A DNA stretch of 64,000 bases from the NCBI RefSeq assembly GCF_002104995.1, contig NW_024468249.1, positions 2,914,001 through 2,978,000 on the forward strand, read 5' to 3'. Source of the DNA: Linderina pennispora. Its lineage: Eukaryota; Kickxellomycota; Kickxellomycetes; Kickxellales; Kickxellaceae. The position numbers and the translations under genes are program-made. The notes beneath the pieces are model-generated. The model saw only the letters and a list, made by a program, of their open reading frames with translations. It made no database searches and was not told the origin of the DNA. Of the stretch, positions 54,032-63,649 are shown in pieces (position 1 is the first letter of the stretch; every line of letters starts with the position of its first letter).

Positions 54032-57000
54032 CTACTCGTCAACATCCATGCCGTCTGACGTGGGCATCTCAAGCACGGGCTCAGTAGCTGCACGCACCTC
54101 AGCCATGCGCGCATTAATAGCGCTCAGCTTTGCCAGCTCCTTGTCCAGAGCCTTCTGGTAGGACGCAACCGCATTAATCGCGTGCTCACAGTCCTCAGCC
54201 GTATCGTCGCTGCCTTGGATCAGCCTGTGCTTTTTGAGCTCCGCATCCAGGTGCCGATTCAGGGTTTCGGCATGGCGCGGTCTCAGAATGCCTGCAACAG
54301 TCTGGCTCAGAGCGACAAACCACGGCGCTGCCTTGGTCTCCCAGGTCTCACTGCTGGCAGGTTCCCGGGACTGAATGCCGGCATCACCGTTCTCCGCCTC
54401 AGCTGCCGCAGGAATTGCGAGCGAGAGACCGAAATCAATGGCTTGCTTGTGGTGCTTGACCCACTCGTTGCCGATAACCACGGGTGCAAGCACGAAACTC
54501 GGAGCATCCGCAGCTGTAGCACGGCTAGTGGCTGGTGAGACAGTCTTCAGCGCAGTGGCTATAAAGCGAGCCAGCGTTGCCACGTTGACAGAGTCTGCCA
54601 TAGGTGAATCGGCAGTCGCTAAATTTGTCTGGTGGCACGCACGCATAGCTGATTCGTAAGCGGTCATAGCTGATTCGCGACTGCTCTGGACGACCAGAGT
54701 CGGCTTCAGTGCGTCCACGGCTGCCTGAACGATATGGTCAAATGCAGACAGTGTGACGAATCCAGCAATACGCCGCGGCCTGTGGTGGTGCTTGGCCTGG
54801 TCACCATCCACCGCATACTGCTGCCTCTTCTCTAATGGCTCGAGTCCGAGCATGCCGGTATGAGCGGCAAGCAGCGAGAGCTGTGCAGCAGGCACGATGC
54901 GCGCACCGAGCCACTGGGCCCAATCGGCCGACTGCCCGCAGAACCGTGCGTAAGCTGTGCTCCACGATGATGGCGCTGCCTGGTACCAAGGTGCAGTGGC
55001 AGCCAGGTCTCCAGAAAGCTCAGGCTCATATCCTGACAGCGACGACAGCAGGCCAGACCACGTCGACACCTTGTGGCCAAAGAACTGTGCGAGTCGCTGC
55101 TGCACTGAGAAGCTGCTGGGCATGCTCAGCGTGCGACGCAGTGCTGCAGTGTGGCGGATGGCCGCAGATTCGACAGCCGGCTCTGCAGGGCGGCGTGCCA
55201 GACTGCCAGTAAACAGCTTGGTCGTGTTGCCCAGCACGGTGAATGCCAGCTCGCGCAGCCGCCGGTAGTTTGTACCAGTGATGTCGGCCAGCTCCATGCA
55301 GTTTGCAACAAGTGTGTCGCGATCGCACACAAGTTGTTTGGCAGATGCGTCGACGCGCTGCCAGAATGGCGTCGGGTCAGCATCGCTGTAGGGTTTGCCA
55401 GATCCTTGTACAAGCAGCCTGTCAAGATTCAGCGCGCGCCAGAGCAGGAAGTGATACGCAGTGTCGAGTGCGGCCAAAGCTGTGCTCTCAGGCACTGTTT
55501 GCGAGCTGAGGCTCCGTGCTGCCGAGGCGAGTAACGCAAAAACTTGCTCAATGGCACACTCGGGAGAGCGATCGCAGATGTCCATGTGCTCATTCATGGT
55601 TCCAGGAGACTCGCCGCTGGCGGCCATCAGCGCCGAAATGTCTTTGGTATGGATAAACGAGCGCAGGGCGACAACGCGGGCGTAAACGTCGGCATATGCA
55701 GAGGAGCTGGCGCGAACACCAGTCTCAGGCACAGCAGCTACAGCTGTTGACAGCGCAGCAACGGTCGACTGCGCTGCCTTGCTGACCAGCGGACCGGGCG
55801 TAGTGGCTGCCGGTGTCCGCCCTTGGCCATCAGTGTCCTCGGCCATTTCATCGGCTACACGCAGAATCTTAGTCGCATCGACACGCTCCAAGAAGCCGAC
55901 AACCAGCCGCGCCAGCCGCACGTTGCCACCATAGCGATCGAGCACCAGCATCAGGTTCCTGGCAATGTCCTGCAGCGCTGCTGTCCTGTTTGCGTCAAAC
56001 AGAACCTGTGGATCCAGCGACTCAGCGGCCAAGAAAACCAGCGGAAGGAGCCTGGCTGGGCTGTCAATGTTACGCTCAAGCAATGGTACCATTGTCGATT
56101 GCCACTGCTTGGACGGCGCCCGCAGCTCGTCCTCCAAATCAGCCTTCTCCTTCTTGTTGCGCACCCGCTTGAGCTTGTCGCTGATTGTTTTGCTGCGCTC
56201 CAGCACCCATACCGCATACGACTGCAGCAGCGCCGTCTCCTCAGCCGGGGCTAATGAGAAGCGCGAGAGTGCTACTGGCTCTCCGCTGCTAGTAGCCCGT
56301 GTCGAGTGGTCCCAGGTCAAGAATGACGAGATGGTATCGACATCAGCGAGCTCAGGCAGCTTGTGGTAGAGTGCCTGCGCCGCTGCAACCAGCCGCGGGA
56401 GCACTGTTCCGGTGTTGGCGCCCACAGCCCTTTCGATCTCCGCATCAAGAGGCGTTGCCGGAGTATCTCCGATGGTACAGCCCGCGAGGGCAGCCACAGT
56501 CTCCTCGCTCAGCGAAAACCCAAGAGACGAAGCGGGTGTGGACCAGATCTCCTCGATGCGTGACGCCGCCTGCTCAAGCACCCACTGCTGCTTGGCCTCA
56601 GCATCCATCCCATCGACGTCGGCTGTGTCACTGGTATCGCGCGCTTTCTGCTGATCTGCATACGCCAGGCGCCATAGGAAGGCACCCAGCGACTTGTACA
56701 GAAGCCATTTCTTAGCGCGCTTCCTTCTGGCCGGAGTCTCGAGAATATCGGTGATGGTGGCGCTGGCGTCGCCCTCCAGACCGCCCATGTCGTCAGTCAC
56801 CTGCGGCATGTCCTCGTCGTCATCGGCATCCCTGGCTGGCTCCACCTCTTCACTTTCGTCATCGAGGTTCAGTCCGCTACCATTTAATGCCGAATCAACA
56901 CCAAAGGCCATAGTGTGCGCTGAAGTAATCCAGTCCTGCCTGATCCACCATGCAACCATATCTGCAGCCGCTGCACGAACCGTGGCGTGTGTGTGTGCGA

Positions 57001-58894
57001 CAAGCGGTGCCAGGTACGTCATTACCGTGTGGTGCGGGCAAGGCAGCGCATTATCCTCCAAGTCCTCGTTGTTGCTGTACAGTGTCTGCAGATGCAGCAT
57101 GCTGGGATCCGCGTCGCTCAGGTTGTTGGTGGCCGTGTTGTTATCCTCGCCTTCACCTTCTTCGTCGTCATCGCTGTCGCTCTCACTGCTTGACTCCTCG
57201 AGCATTTGCTGTGACAGCGAGTTCTTGTACGATCCGCGGCTGCGCTTGCTCGCCTTGCGCTTGCTGGTGCTCTTCTTCTTGGGTTTGGTCGAGCCTTCCC
57301 CATTGCTGCCCGCCTGGCGCTTCGCATACCGGATATCGCCGATACGTGCGGTCGGATCAAGGTAGTCGTGCTTACCCAGAAGCGACAACAGTTTGAGTGC
57401 AGCAACTTGCACCCTGGTGTCCACGTCGCCCACGGCTATCTGAACCAGCCGGGGCAGGAACCGCACAATGAACGGTCGGATGCCCTCGGTAATCGAGTCC
57501 TCAGAAACCGAGTCGACGCCGCTCAGCGTGCCCACACCGCTACCCACTGTTCCCTGGTTGCTGGTGCTGGGCCTTCCCTGGATCAGTGGACCGGCAATCG
57601 CCAGCAGTGCGACTTCGCGCACACGAGGGTCTCTGTCGTTGAGCGACCAGCCCATGTAGCGCAAATACTCGGTATCCAGATAAGATGCCGGGTAGGCGCG
57701 GCACCACGACGCTAGCGGCACCAGACATTCCGAGCGGATGATCGCATGTACATCGCGGTAGCGGTAGATAAACACGGTGTCGTAGAACGCCTTGAATGCA
57801 GCCTCTGCCAGCTCGTCCTGCTCTGTCAGGGTGGCGACACGCGTGCGCAGCTGTTCGCCACGAGCCGACTCGCGGTTGCTGCGTCTGGACTTGAACAAGC
57901 GACTCTGCTCTGCCTCAAGCTGACGGTGCGTCGTCTGCTGCTCAGCGCTGATGCGCACACGAATGCCCACCAGCGCCGATTGAACAGCCATGGTGATCAG
58001 CGTTGCGATGTGCCTGAATGGGCGATACGAGGACCCAGCCATATTGACCAGCCACTGCAGCAGGATCTCGGTGAACGTCGACAGGCTGTTCTCCTCGTTG
58101 ATCTGGTCAAAGACAAGCTGGTGCTGGCCGATCTCAACCACCTTGGCCACAAACTGAAGCGTGTTCTTGCGAAACTTGCGCTGCTCTTTGGTCTTGCCCA
58201 TCAGTAGCCCGTCGGCAATCTCCGCGCTCGACGCCCCGCCTTGCTTCAGCACCGCGATGCACTGCTTCTGCAAGCCTTCGAGCACCGAGCCAATCTCGTC
58301 GGCATCGTACACCGCCCCTTCGGCGATCTTGCTGGGGCAGCCCGCGAGCTTGAGCACAAAGTTGATAAGCTCGCATAGCGCCTCATCAATGTTGTCGCGG
58401 TACGAGTCAATCCAGTCGGATGCAACCTGGGCCAACGCGACTTTGTCGTCCTGGATCGTCGAAAGCAGCAGCGACTCGTCGGCTGTGATCTCCATGTCTG
58501 CGCCAGTCGGAGCCTCGGCGGCCTTGTCTGCCTGCTTCTTCTTCTTCTTCTTCTGCTGCTGCTGTTGCTGCGGCGTGGCCCTCGGCTTCTTTGCTGCAGT
58601 TATCTGCTTGCGAGGAGTGCGTGAAGCCAGCTTCGACCTGGCCTCATAATCGCTGGTCTCGTCAAGATCATCCTCGTTATCCGAATCGGCTACCTCTGAC
58701 GCGCTCTCGTCGTCATCGTCGTCGCTGACGCGGCTCTGCTGCGCAGCCGTGCGTCTCGGCGTCTTTTGGCGCTTGTTGCTGGTGGTGGCCCTTGCTGAAC
58801 GCGTCTTGCTTGCACGCTTTTTGGGCGTGGCTGGCGTGGAATCAAGCCGCTCAGGGGCCTTGGCGGCACGCGTAGAACGGCGTCTTGAGCTCAT
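54032..58894 (-). CDS. SCC3: Cohesin subunit Scc3/STAG
   Basis: Scc3 binds the Scc1 kleisin and DNA and is needed for cohesin loading. The 1620-residue protein starts with about 130 basic and acidic disordered residues, including poly-Gln and poly-Lys runs. Helical repeats follow, with the stromalin conservative domain around AAFKAFYDTVFIYRYRDVH, IIRSECLVPLASWC and YLDTEYLRYMGWSLNDRDP. A second acidic insertion (ESDSDDDEEGEGED) follows a basic KPKKKSTSKRK stretch. ATG 58894 is the first in frame. It is larger than typical fungal Scc3 (about 1000-1150) owing to insertions and a long C-terminal helical part. Divergent from ALG11. Confidence 0.92.
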   Translation of the reverse strand: MSSRRRSTRAAKAPERLDSTPATPKKRASKTRSARATTSNKRQKTPRRTAAQQSRVSDDDDDESASEVADSDNEDDLDETSDYEARSKLASRTPRKQITAAKKPRATPQQQQQQKKKKKKQADKAAEAPTGADMEITADESLLLSTIQDDKVALAQVASDWIDSYRDNIDEALCELINFVLKLAGCPSKIAEGAVYDADEIGSVLEGLQKQCIAVLKQGGASSAEIADGLLMGKTKEQRKFRKNTLQFVAKVVEIGQHQLVFDQINEENSLSTFTEILLQWLVNMAGSSYRPFRHIATLITMAVQSALVGIRVRISAEQQTTHRQLEAEQSRLFKSRRSNRESARGEQLRTRVATLTEQDELAEAAFKAFYDTVFIYRYRDVHAIIRSECLVPLASWCRAYPASYLDTEYLRYMGWSLNDRDPRVREVALLAIAGPLIQGRPSTSNQGTVGSGVGTLSGVDSVSEDSITEGIRPFIVRFLPRLVQIAVGDVDTRVQVAALKLLSLLGKHDYLDPTARIGDIRYAKRQAGSNGEGSTKPKKKSTSKRKASKRSRGSYKNSLSQQMLEESSSESDSDDDEEGEGEDNNTATNNLSDADPSMLHLQTLYSNNEDLEDNALPCPHHTVMTYLAPLVAHTHATVRAAAADMVAWWIRQDWITSAHTMAFGVDSALNGSGLNLDDESEEVEPARDADDDEDMPQVTDDMGGLEGDASATITDILETPARRKRAKKWLLYKSLGAFLWRLAYADQQKARDTSDTADVDGMDAEAKQQWVLEQAASRIEEIWSTPASSLGFSLSEETVAALAGCTIGDTPATPLDAEIERAVGANTGTVLPRLVAAAQALYHKLPELADVDTISSFLTWDHSTRATSSGEPVALSRFSLAPAEETALLQSYAVWVLERSKTISDKLKRVRNKKEKADLEDELRAPSKQWQSTMVPLLERNIDSPARLLPLVFLAAESLDPQVLFDANRTAALQDIARNLMLVLDRYGGNVRLARLVVGFLERVDATKILRVADEMAEDTDGQGRTPAATTPGPLVSKAAQSTVAALSTAVAAVPETGVRASSSAYADVYARVVALRSFIHTKDISALMAASGESPGTMNEHMDICDRSPECAIEQVFALLASAARSLSSQTVPESTALAALDTAYHFLLWRALNLDRLLVQGSGKPYSDADPTPFWQRVDASAKQLVCDRDTLVANCMELADITGTNYRRLRELAFTVLGNTTKLFTGSLARRPAEPAVESAAIRHTAALRRTLSMPSSFSVQQRLAQFFGHKVSTWSGLLSSLSGYEPELSGDLAATAPWYQAAPSSWSTAYARFCGQSADWAQWLGARIVPAAQLSLLAAHTGMLGLEPLEKRQQYAVDGDQAKHHHRPRRIAGFVTLSAFDHIVQAAVDALKPTLVVQSSRESAMTAYESAMRACHQTNLATADSPMADSVNVATLARFIATALKTVSPATSRATAADAPSFVLAPVVIGNEWVKHHKQAIDFGLSLAIPAAAEAENGDAGIQSREPASSETWETKAAPWFVALSQTVAGILRPRHAETLNRHLDAELKKHRLIQGSDDTAEDCEHAINAVASYQKALDKELAKLSAINARMAEVRAATEPVLEMPTSDGMDVDE

Positions 58895-59358
58895 GTAAAT
58901 TTGTCTCAGGCTCAAGGCAAATGTCAGAAAGGAGGGGAGGGTGAGAGTATGAGTGGAGGTGGAAGTGGAAGTGAGCAGCAGCTATCTGCTGTGGAATACA
59001 GTGGAGCAGCACACCGAAGGAAGGAGGGCTAGGTGCTGGAGCCGATTGGCGACGCCACACGCGTTTTCTTTCAATGGCCGCTACGCGTCGCCGCTAGATC
59101 CGATCACCGGTGATCCAGCGATGATTGGTGGTTGCACACTGGCACACGTGGTCGACTCGGCTTGCTGGCCGCGCTCTTGCTTTTTCCGGCTGAATCGCCA
59201 ATCTCTCGCCCGCCTAAACATCCACGTCAAAGCTCTTTTTCCTTCTTCCATCTTCGGTTCTCTTGCAAGCTGGTTCTGCTCTCTATTGCTCCCTCCCCAC
59301 CCATCTCCCTTCCACCTGCCCTCTGCTATATTGCACTGTTTTTTTTTTTTTTTTAACA
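58895..59358. promoter_or_regulatory. Divergent promoter region SCC3/ALG11
   Basis: 464 bp between two divergent start codons. The side toward ALG11 is a pyrimidine-rich leader ending in a run of fifteen T just before the ATG. No clear TATA box. Confidence 0.5.
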
Positions 59359-61041
59359 ATGCCGACGCTTGAGCAGGCTATCCACAACTGCTTTGTGTTT
59401 GGCGTGGTCGTGATGGTCGTCTTCATCGGCTTCATGACGATCCGGTTTCTGACAACCGGCACCGACGCACACCAGAACGAGTGCAAGGCGAAGGTCCAGG
59501 CTGCGACAAAGCCTGATACCTCCGAGCATGAAGCGTACTATGCGGGATTCTTCCACCCGTACCCGAATGCGGGCGGCGGCGGCGAGCGCGTTCTATGGAC
59601 AATGATCAAGGCTATCCAGAACAAGTATCCGTTTGTGGTGTGTGTGATTTACTCTGGCGACAAGGTCGACCGCGACACGCTGCTACAGAACGTCAAAAGC
59701 AAGTTTGGAATGGACATCAAGCCCGAAACAATCTACGTGGTCGAGCTGGCGGGCCGGTCGTGGGTTGACAACAAGTACCCTCGGCTCACGCTGCTTCTGC
59801 AGAGCATTGGATCAGTTGTGCTGGCCAGCGAGGCACTGAACAAGTTCATGCCGGACATCTTCATTGAAACCGTTGGATATGCGTTCACATACCCGCTAGT
59901 GCGCCTGGTGACAGCCAAAATCCCCGCTGTCTCGTACACGCACTACCCGTCGATATCAAGCGACATGCAGACTATGGTTAGCTCGCGCGAGTCTGGCTTC
60001 AATAATGACGCCAAGATCGCCCAGAGCCCGGTGCTGACATATCTCAAATCCGTGTACTATCAGGCATTTGCGCACGCGTATGCATTTGCAGGATCTTTTG
60101 CAGCGACCATCATGACCAACTCGTCATGGACACATGGGCACATTGTCAAGCTGTTCGGCAAGCCCAAGATGACCCAGGTTTTGTATCCGCCCTGCGACAC
60201 CAAGGCGCTGGTCGAGTTTCCAACATCCAACCGCATGCCATTTGTGGTCTCGCTGGCACAGTTCCGACCCGAGAAGAACCACAAGACGCAGGTCGAGGCA
60301 TTTGCAAAGTTCCTGGATAGCAACACTGGCTTGAAGCTGCCAACTACGAGCGTGGCGCCGACGCCAGAGTCTTTGCTCAGCAGCGCAAGACAGTACGAGG
60401 CGTCGGGTACGAAGCCAGACATTGCGCAGTACCCGATGATGATCATGCTGGGCGGTGCGCGCAACATTGAGGATGAGGCCCGCGCCGAGGAGCTGCGCCA
60501 GCTGGCCAAGCGGCTTGGTATCGAGCGCCAGGTCCACGTCATTGTCAATGCTCCGTGGAGCCAGGTCCTCGAATGGCTAAAGTTTGGCCGTGTCGGCATG
60601 CATACCATGAAGGACGAGCACTTTGGAATCAACGTCGTCGAGATGCTGGCTGCTGGCTTGCTGACTGTCGGTCACGACTCTGCTGGACCCAAGCTGGACA
60701 TTATCACGCCGGCTGTCCGCATCTCCGAGGATGGCGAGCCAGAGGTGCCGAGCGAGCAGGATGCGAAGGCATTCTTGGGCAGCGCCGACAGTGAGGAGGA
60801 GAAGACGTTCCCGGTGGGCATGGTGGCCAAGTCTGCTGACGAGTTTGCAAAGATGATCCAGCTCGGGCTCGGGATGCCTGAGATCACTGCCAGCGCCATG
60901 CGCAAGGCGGCCAGACATGCAGCGGCGACCAAGTTCTCTGAAGCGGCGTTTGTCGCCGGGTTCTACAAGCGGTTCAATCCGGTTATCCGTTGGCTCGACT
61001 ACCAGCGCTCAGATGAGGATGACGACGACGAGTACGAGTAG
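59359..61041 (+). CDS. ALG11: ALG11 alpha-1,2-mannosyltransferase
   Basis: Alg11 adds the fourth and fifth mannose to the dolichol-linked oligosaccharide on the cytosolic face of the ER. The 560-residue protein has one N-terminal membrane helix (about 13-32), then the GT4 fold with HPYPNAGGGGERVLW, the Tyr/His-rich YTHYPSISSDM and the C-terminal nucleotide-sugar site GMHTMKDEHFGINVVEMLAAG with its E-x7-E motif. Length is close to yeast Alg11 (548). The C-terminus ends in an acidic SDEDDDDEYE tail. ATG 59359 immediately follows a T run. Confidence 0.96.
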   Translation: MPTLEQAIHNCFVFGVVVMVVFIGFMTIRFLTTGTDAHQNECKAKVQAATKPDTSEHEAYYAGFFHPYPNAGGGGERVLWTMIKAIQNKYPFVVCVIYSGDKVDRDTLLQNVKSKFGMDIKPETIYVVELAGRSWVDNKYPRLTLLLQSIGSVVLASEALNKFMPDIFIETVGYAFTYPLVRLVTAKIPAVSYTHYPSISSDMQTMVSSRESGFNNDAKIAQSPVLTYLKSVYYQAFAHAYAFAGSFAATIMTNSSWTHGHIVKLFGKPKMTQVLYPPCDTKALVEFPTSNRMPFVVSLAQFRPEKNHKTQVEAFAKFLDSNTGLKLPTTSVAPTPESLLSSARQYEASGTKPDIAQYPMMIMLGGARNIEDEARAEELRQLAKRLGIERQVHVIVNAPWSQVLEWLKFGRVGMHTMKDEHFGINVVEMLAAGLLTVGHDSAGPKLDIITPAVRISEDGEPEVPSEQDAKAFLGSADSEEEKTFPVGMVAKSADEFAKMIQLGLGMPEITASAMRKAARHAAATKFSEAAFVAGFYKRFNPVIRWLDYQRSDEDDDDEYE

Positions 61042-61143
61042 ACCAGACAGCCAGTTTCAACAAAAATATATTCAGAGTTTTTCTAGGAATAGCGAGGTGC
61101 TTGCGCGACAGCCACCTGTCGTTTGCTGTGGCCAGAAGGCGGG

Positions 61144-61980
61144 CTAGTTTGTGTCGGGGACGGCGCTCTTGATAGCCTCGCTGATCTTCTCGTTGAGCTC
61201 CTCGACCTTTGTCAGCGCCAGCTGCGTGCATCTGTCAATCTGCTCCTGGTCCAGTGGCACACCGCCTGCCTTGCTCAGCGCGCATATCTCGCGGTGGGCA
61301 TTGAGCGTGATGGTGAAGCTGGACACCTGCACCTGCTCCTCCAGCAGGCTCGGATCAACGACCATCAGCTCGCCGTCGCCCAGGAATCCAAATGTCACGC
61401 AGATTGGTGTGTGGTGGATGCTAAGCGGTACCGGATTGCGGTCGCGCGGGTCGTGGATGATCGCCTCCTCGCCGTCAACCGTCACGTCGGGCCGCTTGAA
61501 ATGCTTCAGCGCCGTGATAGCCGCAATCGACGCTGCGTCGATAAGGTTGCCGCTGTGCGACAGGAAATGCAGGTCAACACGCACGGCCCACACCTTGTCG
61601 CCAGCCAAAATGCATAGCGCCTCGGCATCGATCGCCCGGCTCTGCTTCACAGTGCGCTCGATCATGCGTGCCACCGCGACTTCCTGCGTAGACGGCCTGC
61701 CAGAGTCAAAGCCGGGGGCTGCCATGGAGGAGAGCTCGGCATTGAACTGCACGATTCCTTCGGTGGGACGATCCGGGAACGGCCGCGACACCTCGCAGGA
61801 AACACGTGCCAGAACCCGCGTCTCCCCCAGCTGCACCTCGACGAGTCCGGGAGTCGGCCCGCAGGCGATTTTAAGTGTGCGGTAGTCGTAGATCCCGCGT
61901 CCGTCGACCCGGATCCCCTGCCGCAGTGCGTCGAGCGCAAACTGCGATTCTATGTTTGACGGCCCGATCTCGACAACCAT
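61144..61980 (-). CDS. RRP45: Exosome subunit Rrp45 (EXOSC9)
   Basis: Rrp45 is one of the six RNase PH-like ring subunits of the RNA exosome, inactive but structural. The 278-residue protein opens with the conserved IRVDGRGIYDYRTLKI and continues with GLVEVQLGETRVLARVSCEV, FPDRPTEGIVQFNAELS and a second domain with PICVTFGFLGDGELMVVDPSLLEEQ, which is the Rrp45 wording rather than Rrp42 or Rrp43. It lacks the long C-terminal extension of the human protein. It is convergent with ALG11 across 102 bp. Confidence 0.95.
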   Translation of the reverse strand: MVVEIGPSNIESQFALDALRQGIRVDGRGIYDYRTLKIACGPTPGLVEVQLGETRVLARVSCEVSRPFPDRPTEGIVQFNAELSSMAAPGFDSGRPSTQEVAVARMIERTVKQSRAIDAEALCILAGDKVWAVRVDLHFLSHSGNLIDAASIAAITALKHFKRPDVTVDGEEAIIHDPRDRNPVPLSIHHTPICVTFGFLGDGELMVVDPSLLEEQVQVSSFTITLNAHREICALSKAGGVPLDQEQIDRCTQLALTKVEELNEKISEAIKSAVPDTN

Positions 61981-62163
61981 CCTTTGATTCAGCGCGTGTG
62001 ATGTGTATTTGTAACGAGCGCAAAAATGCAGGAAAGAGTTTTGAAAACAAAAAATAAAATTCGAAGTGATGGTTTTCAGGGACCACGGCCATTAGCAATC
62101 AGAGCCAGTTTATGGAGACTGCTCACCGATCCCTTGCAACCGCTGATTTTCTTGTACAGTATC

Positions 62164-62243
62164 TCAGAACTCGACTGGTTCAGAACTCCACTGGTTTAGA
62201 ACTCCCCTGGTTCAGAACTCCCCTGGTTCAGAACTCCACTGGT
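62164..62243. repeat. Five tandem 16-bp units, each with a stop codon
   Basis: Units at 62164-79, 62180-95, 62196-211, 62212-27 and 62228-43 (plus strand ttcagaactcc/cctggt type). On the minus strand each reads ACCAGTGGAGTTCTGA or a variant; the innermost unit contains the last codons and stop of the SGNH-fold gene. The array duplicates the gene's own end. Confidence 0.92.
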
Positions 62244-63649
62244 GCCGGACGCATGGGGCAGGCATATCCGAGCATCTCCTCTTCGAGCTCCTTCAGCCGT
62301 GTTGAGTTCTTCATGGCTGTATCCAAGCTTCCGTGGGCGACACGGTAGTGCCACATCCTCAAGCGCACATTCAGATCGCGCGCCATCCAGTAGTGCACTG
62401 CAGTGTTCAAGTTGGTGTCGTCCATCCACACGCGATCAAAGCAGCCCTGCGGCTCATCACCACATGTCTGGTTGACCGCCGACGGGTTGAAGTCAAAGCA
62501 CTGCGGGTTCTTTTGGGCATGCTTGATGAAGTGGTAGGCGTCATACACCATTATGTGCAGCTTGGCTTGTGGCGCAGCGGGAGCTGCCATGGCTGGCTTG
62601 CTGCGCCTGTGCAGTCTCAGCAGCGGACGGTGCAGATCGTCGGGGGGTGATGTCTTGGAGTGGATTGACAGAGTGCTCTTTGGCGGCGTCGCCAGGGCTG
62701 GTGCGGTGGTGTTGGCTTTGGTCCAGCCATTATGCTCGTGCGGCAGCGTGTGCGAGTAATCTTTGGGTAGGTCAACAGAGAGGAAGTGCGAGATCGGCGA
62801 GTCGGTCCTGGTTCTGTGGTTCGGCAGAACTCTCTGCCCTGTTGACGGTGTCAGCTGGAACGTATCGGTCATGGTCGCGTAGCCAACTTGGTTGAACTTG
62901 TCAAGAAGTAAGCTGGGCAGCTCCTGTACAATGCTCTGCACAGCGCTCTGCACAAGCAGGCGCTTCTCTGACTTTTCGTTGCGCACCATCGGCATGTCCT
63001 CGACCGGCGGCGGCGTCAAAAGAACCACAAAGTTGACCTTGTTGTGAGACTCGTGCTCCATCTGGATGATGTCCTGGAATACACTGTCGATGATATCTTC
63101 GGTGGTGAAGTTTCGATTCCGGTTTGGCGACCCAATCCCGCCCAAAGCCAGGCAGTCATTCATGCCGGTCCACACTGTGTATAGCGTGGTGTCTGTCTCT
63201 GGGTATGCGGCATGCCGTGATTTCAACATGAACCCGCGCACTTGCTGGTGCGTGCTTGGGATGTAATGGCCAAGCAGGCTCCCTGGCAGCAGAGCATTAT
63301 CGGTGGTGGCCCCGCCGTGGGCAAAATTGCGCATCTTGACCTTCTCCAGCCCGCCAAAGTTTGTAATCAGGTTGTCGATCCAGTTTGGTCCGTTGCTGAA
63401 CCGGTGGTGCCAGTAGGAATGGTCGTTCGGGTATTTCCCACCGGTGATGTGAGCGCCGTTGCCGCAGTCCGTCAGCTCGTCGCCGAACGACACGACTGTG
63501 GTCCAGGGCGACGGGAAGTCGTGGTGCCGGAAATGGGATAGGGCTATGATGCGACTGATGATTATTGCCAGAGTGGCAATGGTGATCAGCGGGTAGAACG
63601 CATAGGAGTGTTCGGCGAGCGGCTTCTGCAGCTGGTGGTAGTACCCCAT
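62228..63649 (-). CDS. Membrane-anchored SGNH/GDSL-fold protein with altered catalytic Ser
   Basis: The 473-residue protein has one N-terminal membrane anchor (about 18-37). The GDSL/SGNH fold follows with the block I sequence VVSFGDELTDCGN, block III WTGMND (N164-D165) and a block V-like DDTNLNTAVH (D410/D411...H419). Fungal and plant lipases of this clan read FGDSL in block I; here the Ser is Glu58 (GAG codon, checked). Either the nucleophile is lost or another residue serves. The segment 310-370 is low in complexity and disordered. It is the last gene before the right edge. Confidence 0.8.
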   Translation of the reverse strand: MGYYHQLQKPLAEHSYAFYPLITIATLAIIISRIIALSHFRHHDFPSPWTTVVSFGDELTDCGNGAHITGGKYPNDHSYWHHRFSNGPNWIDNLITNFGGLEKVKMRNFAHGGATTDNALLPGSLLGHYIPSTHQQVRGFMLKSRHAAYPETDTTLYTVWTGMNDCLALGGIGSPNRNRNFTTEDIIDSVFQDIIQMEHESHNKVNFVVLLTPPPVEDMPMVRNEKSEKRLLVQSAVQSIVQELPSLLLDKFNQVGYATMTDTFQLTPSTGQRVLPNHRTRTDSPISHFLSVDLPKDYSHTLPHEHNGWTKANTTAPALATPPKSTLSIHSKTSPPDDLHRPLLRLHRRSKPAMAAPAAPQAKLHIMVYDAYHFIKHAQKNPQCFDFNPSAVNQTCGDEPQGCFDRVWMDDTNLNTAVHYWMARDLNVRLRMWHYRVAHGSLDTAMKNSTRLKELEEEMLGYACPMRPAPVEF

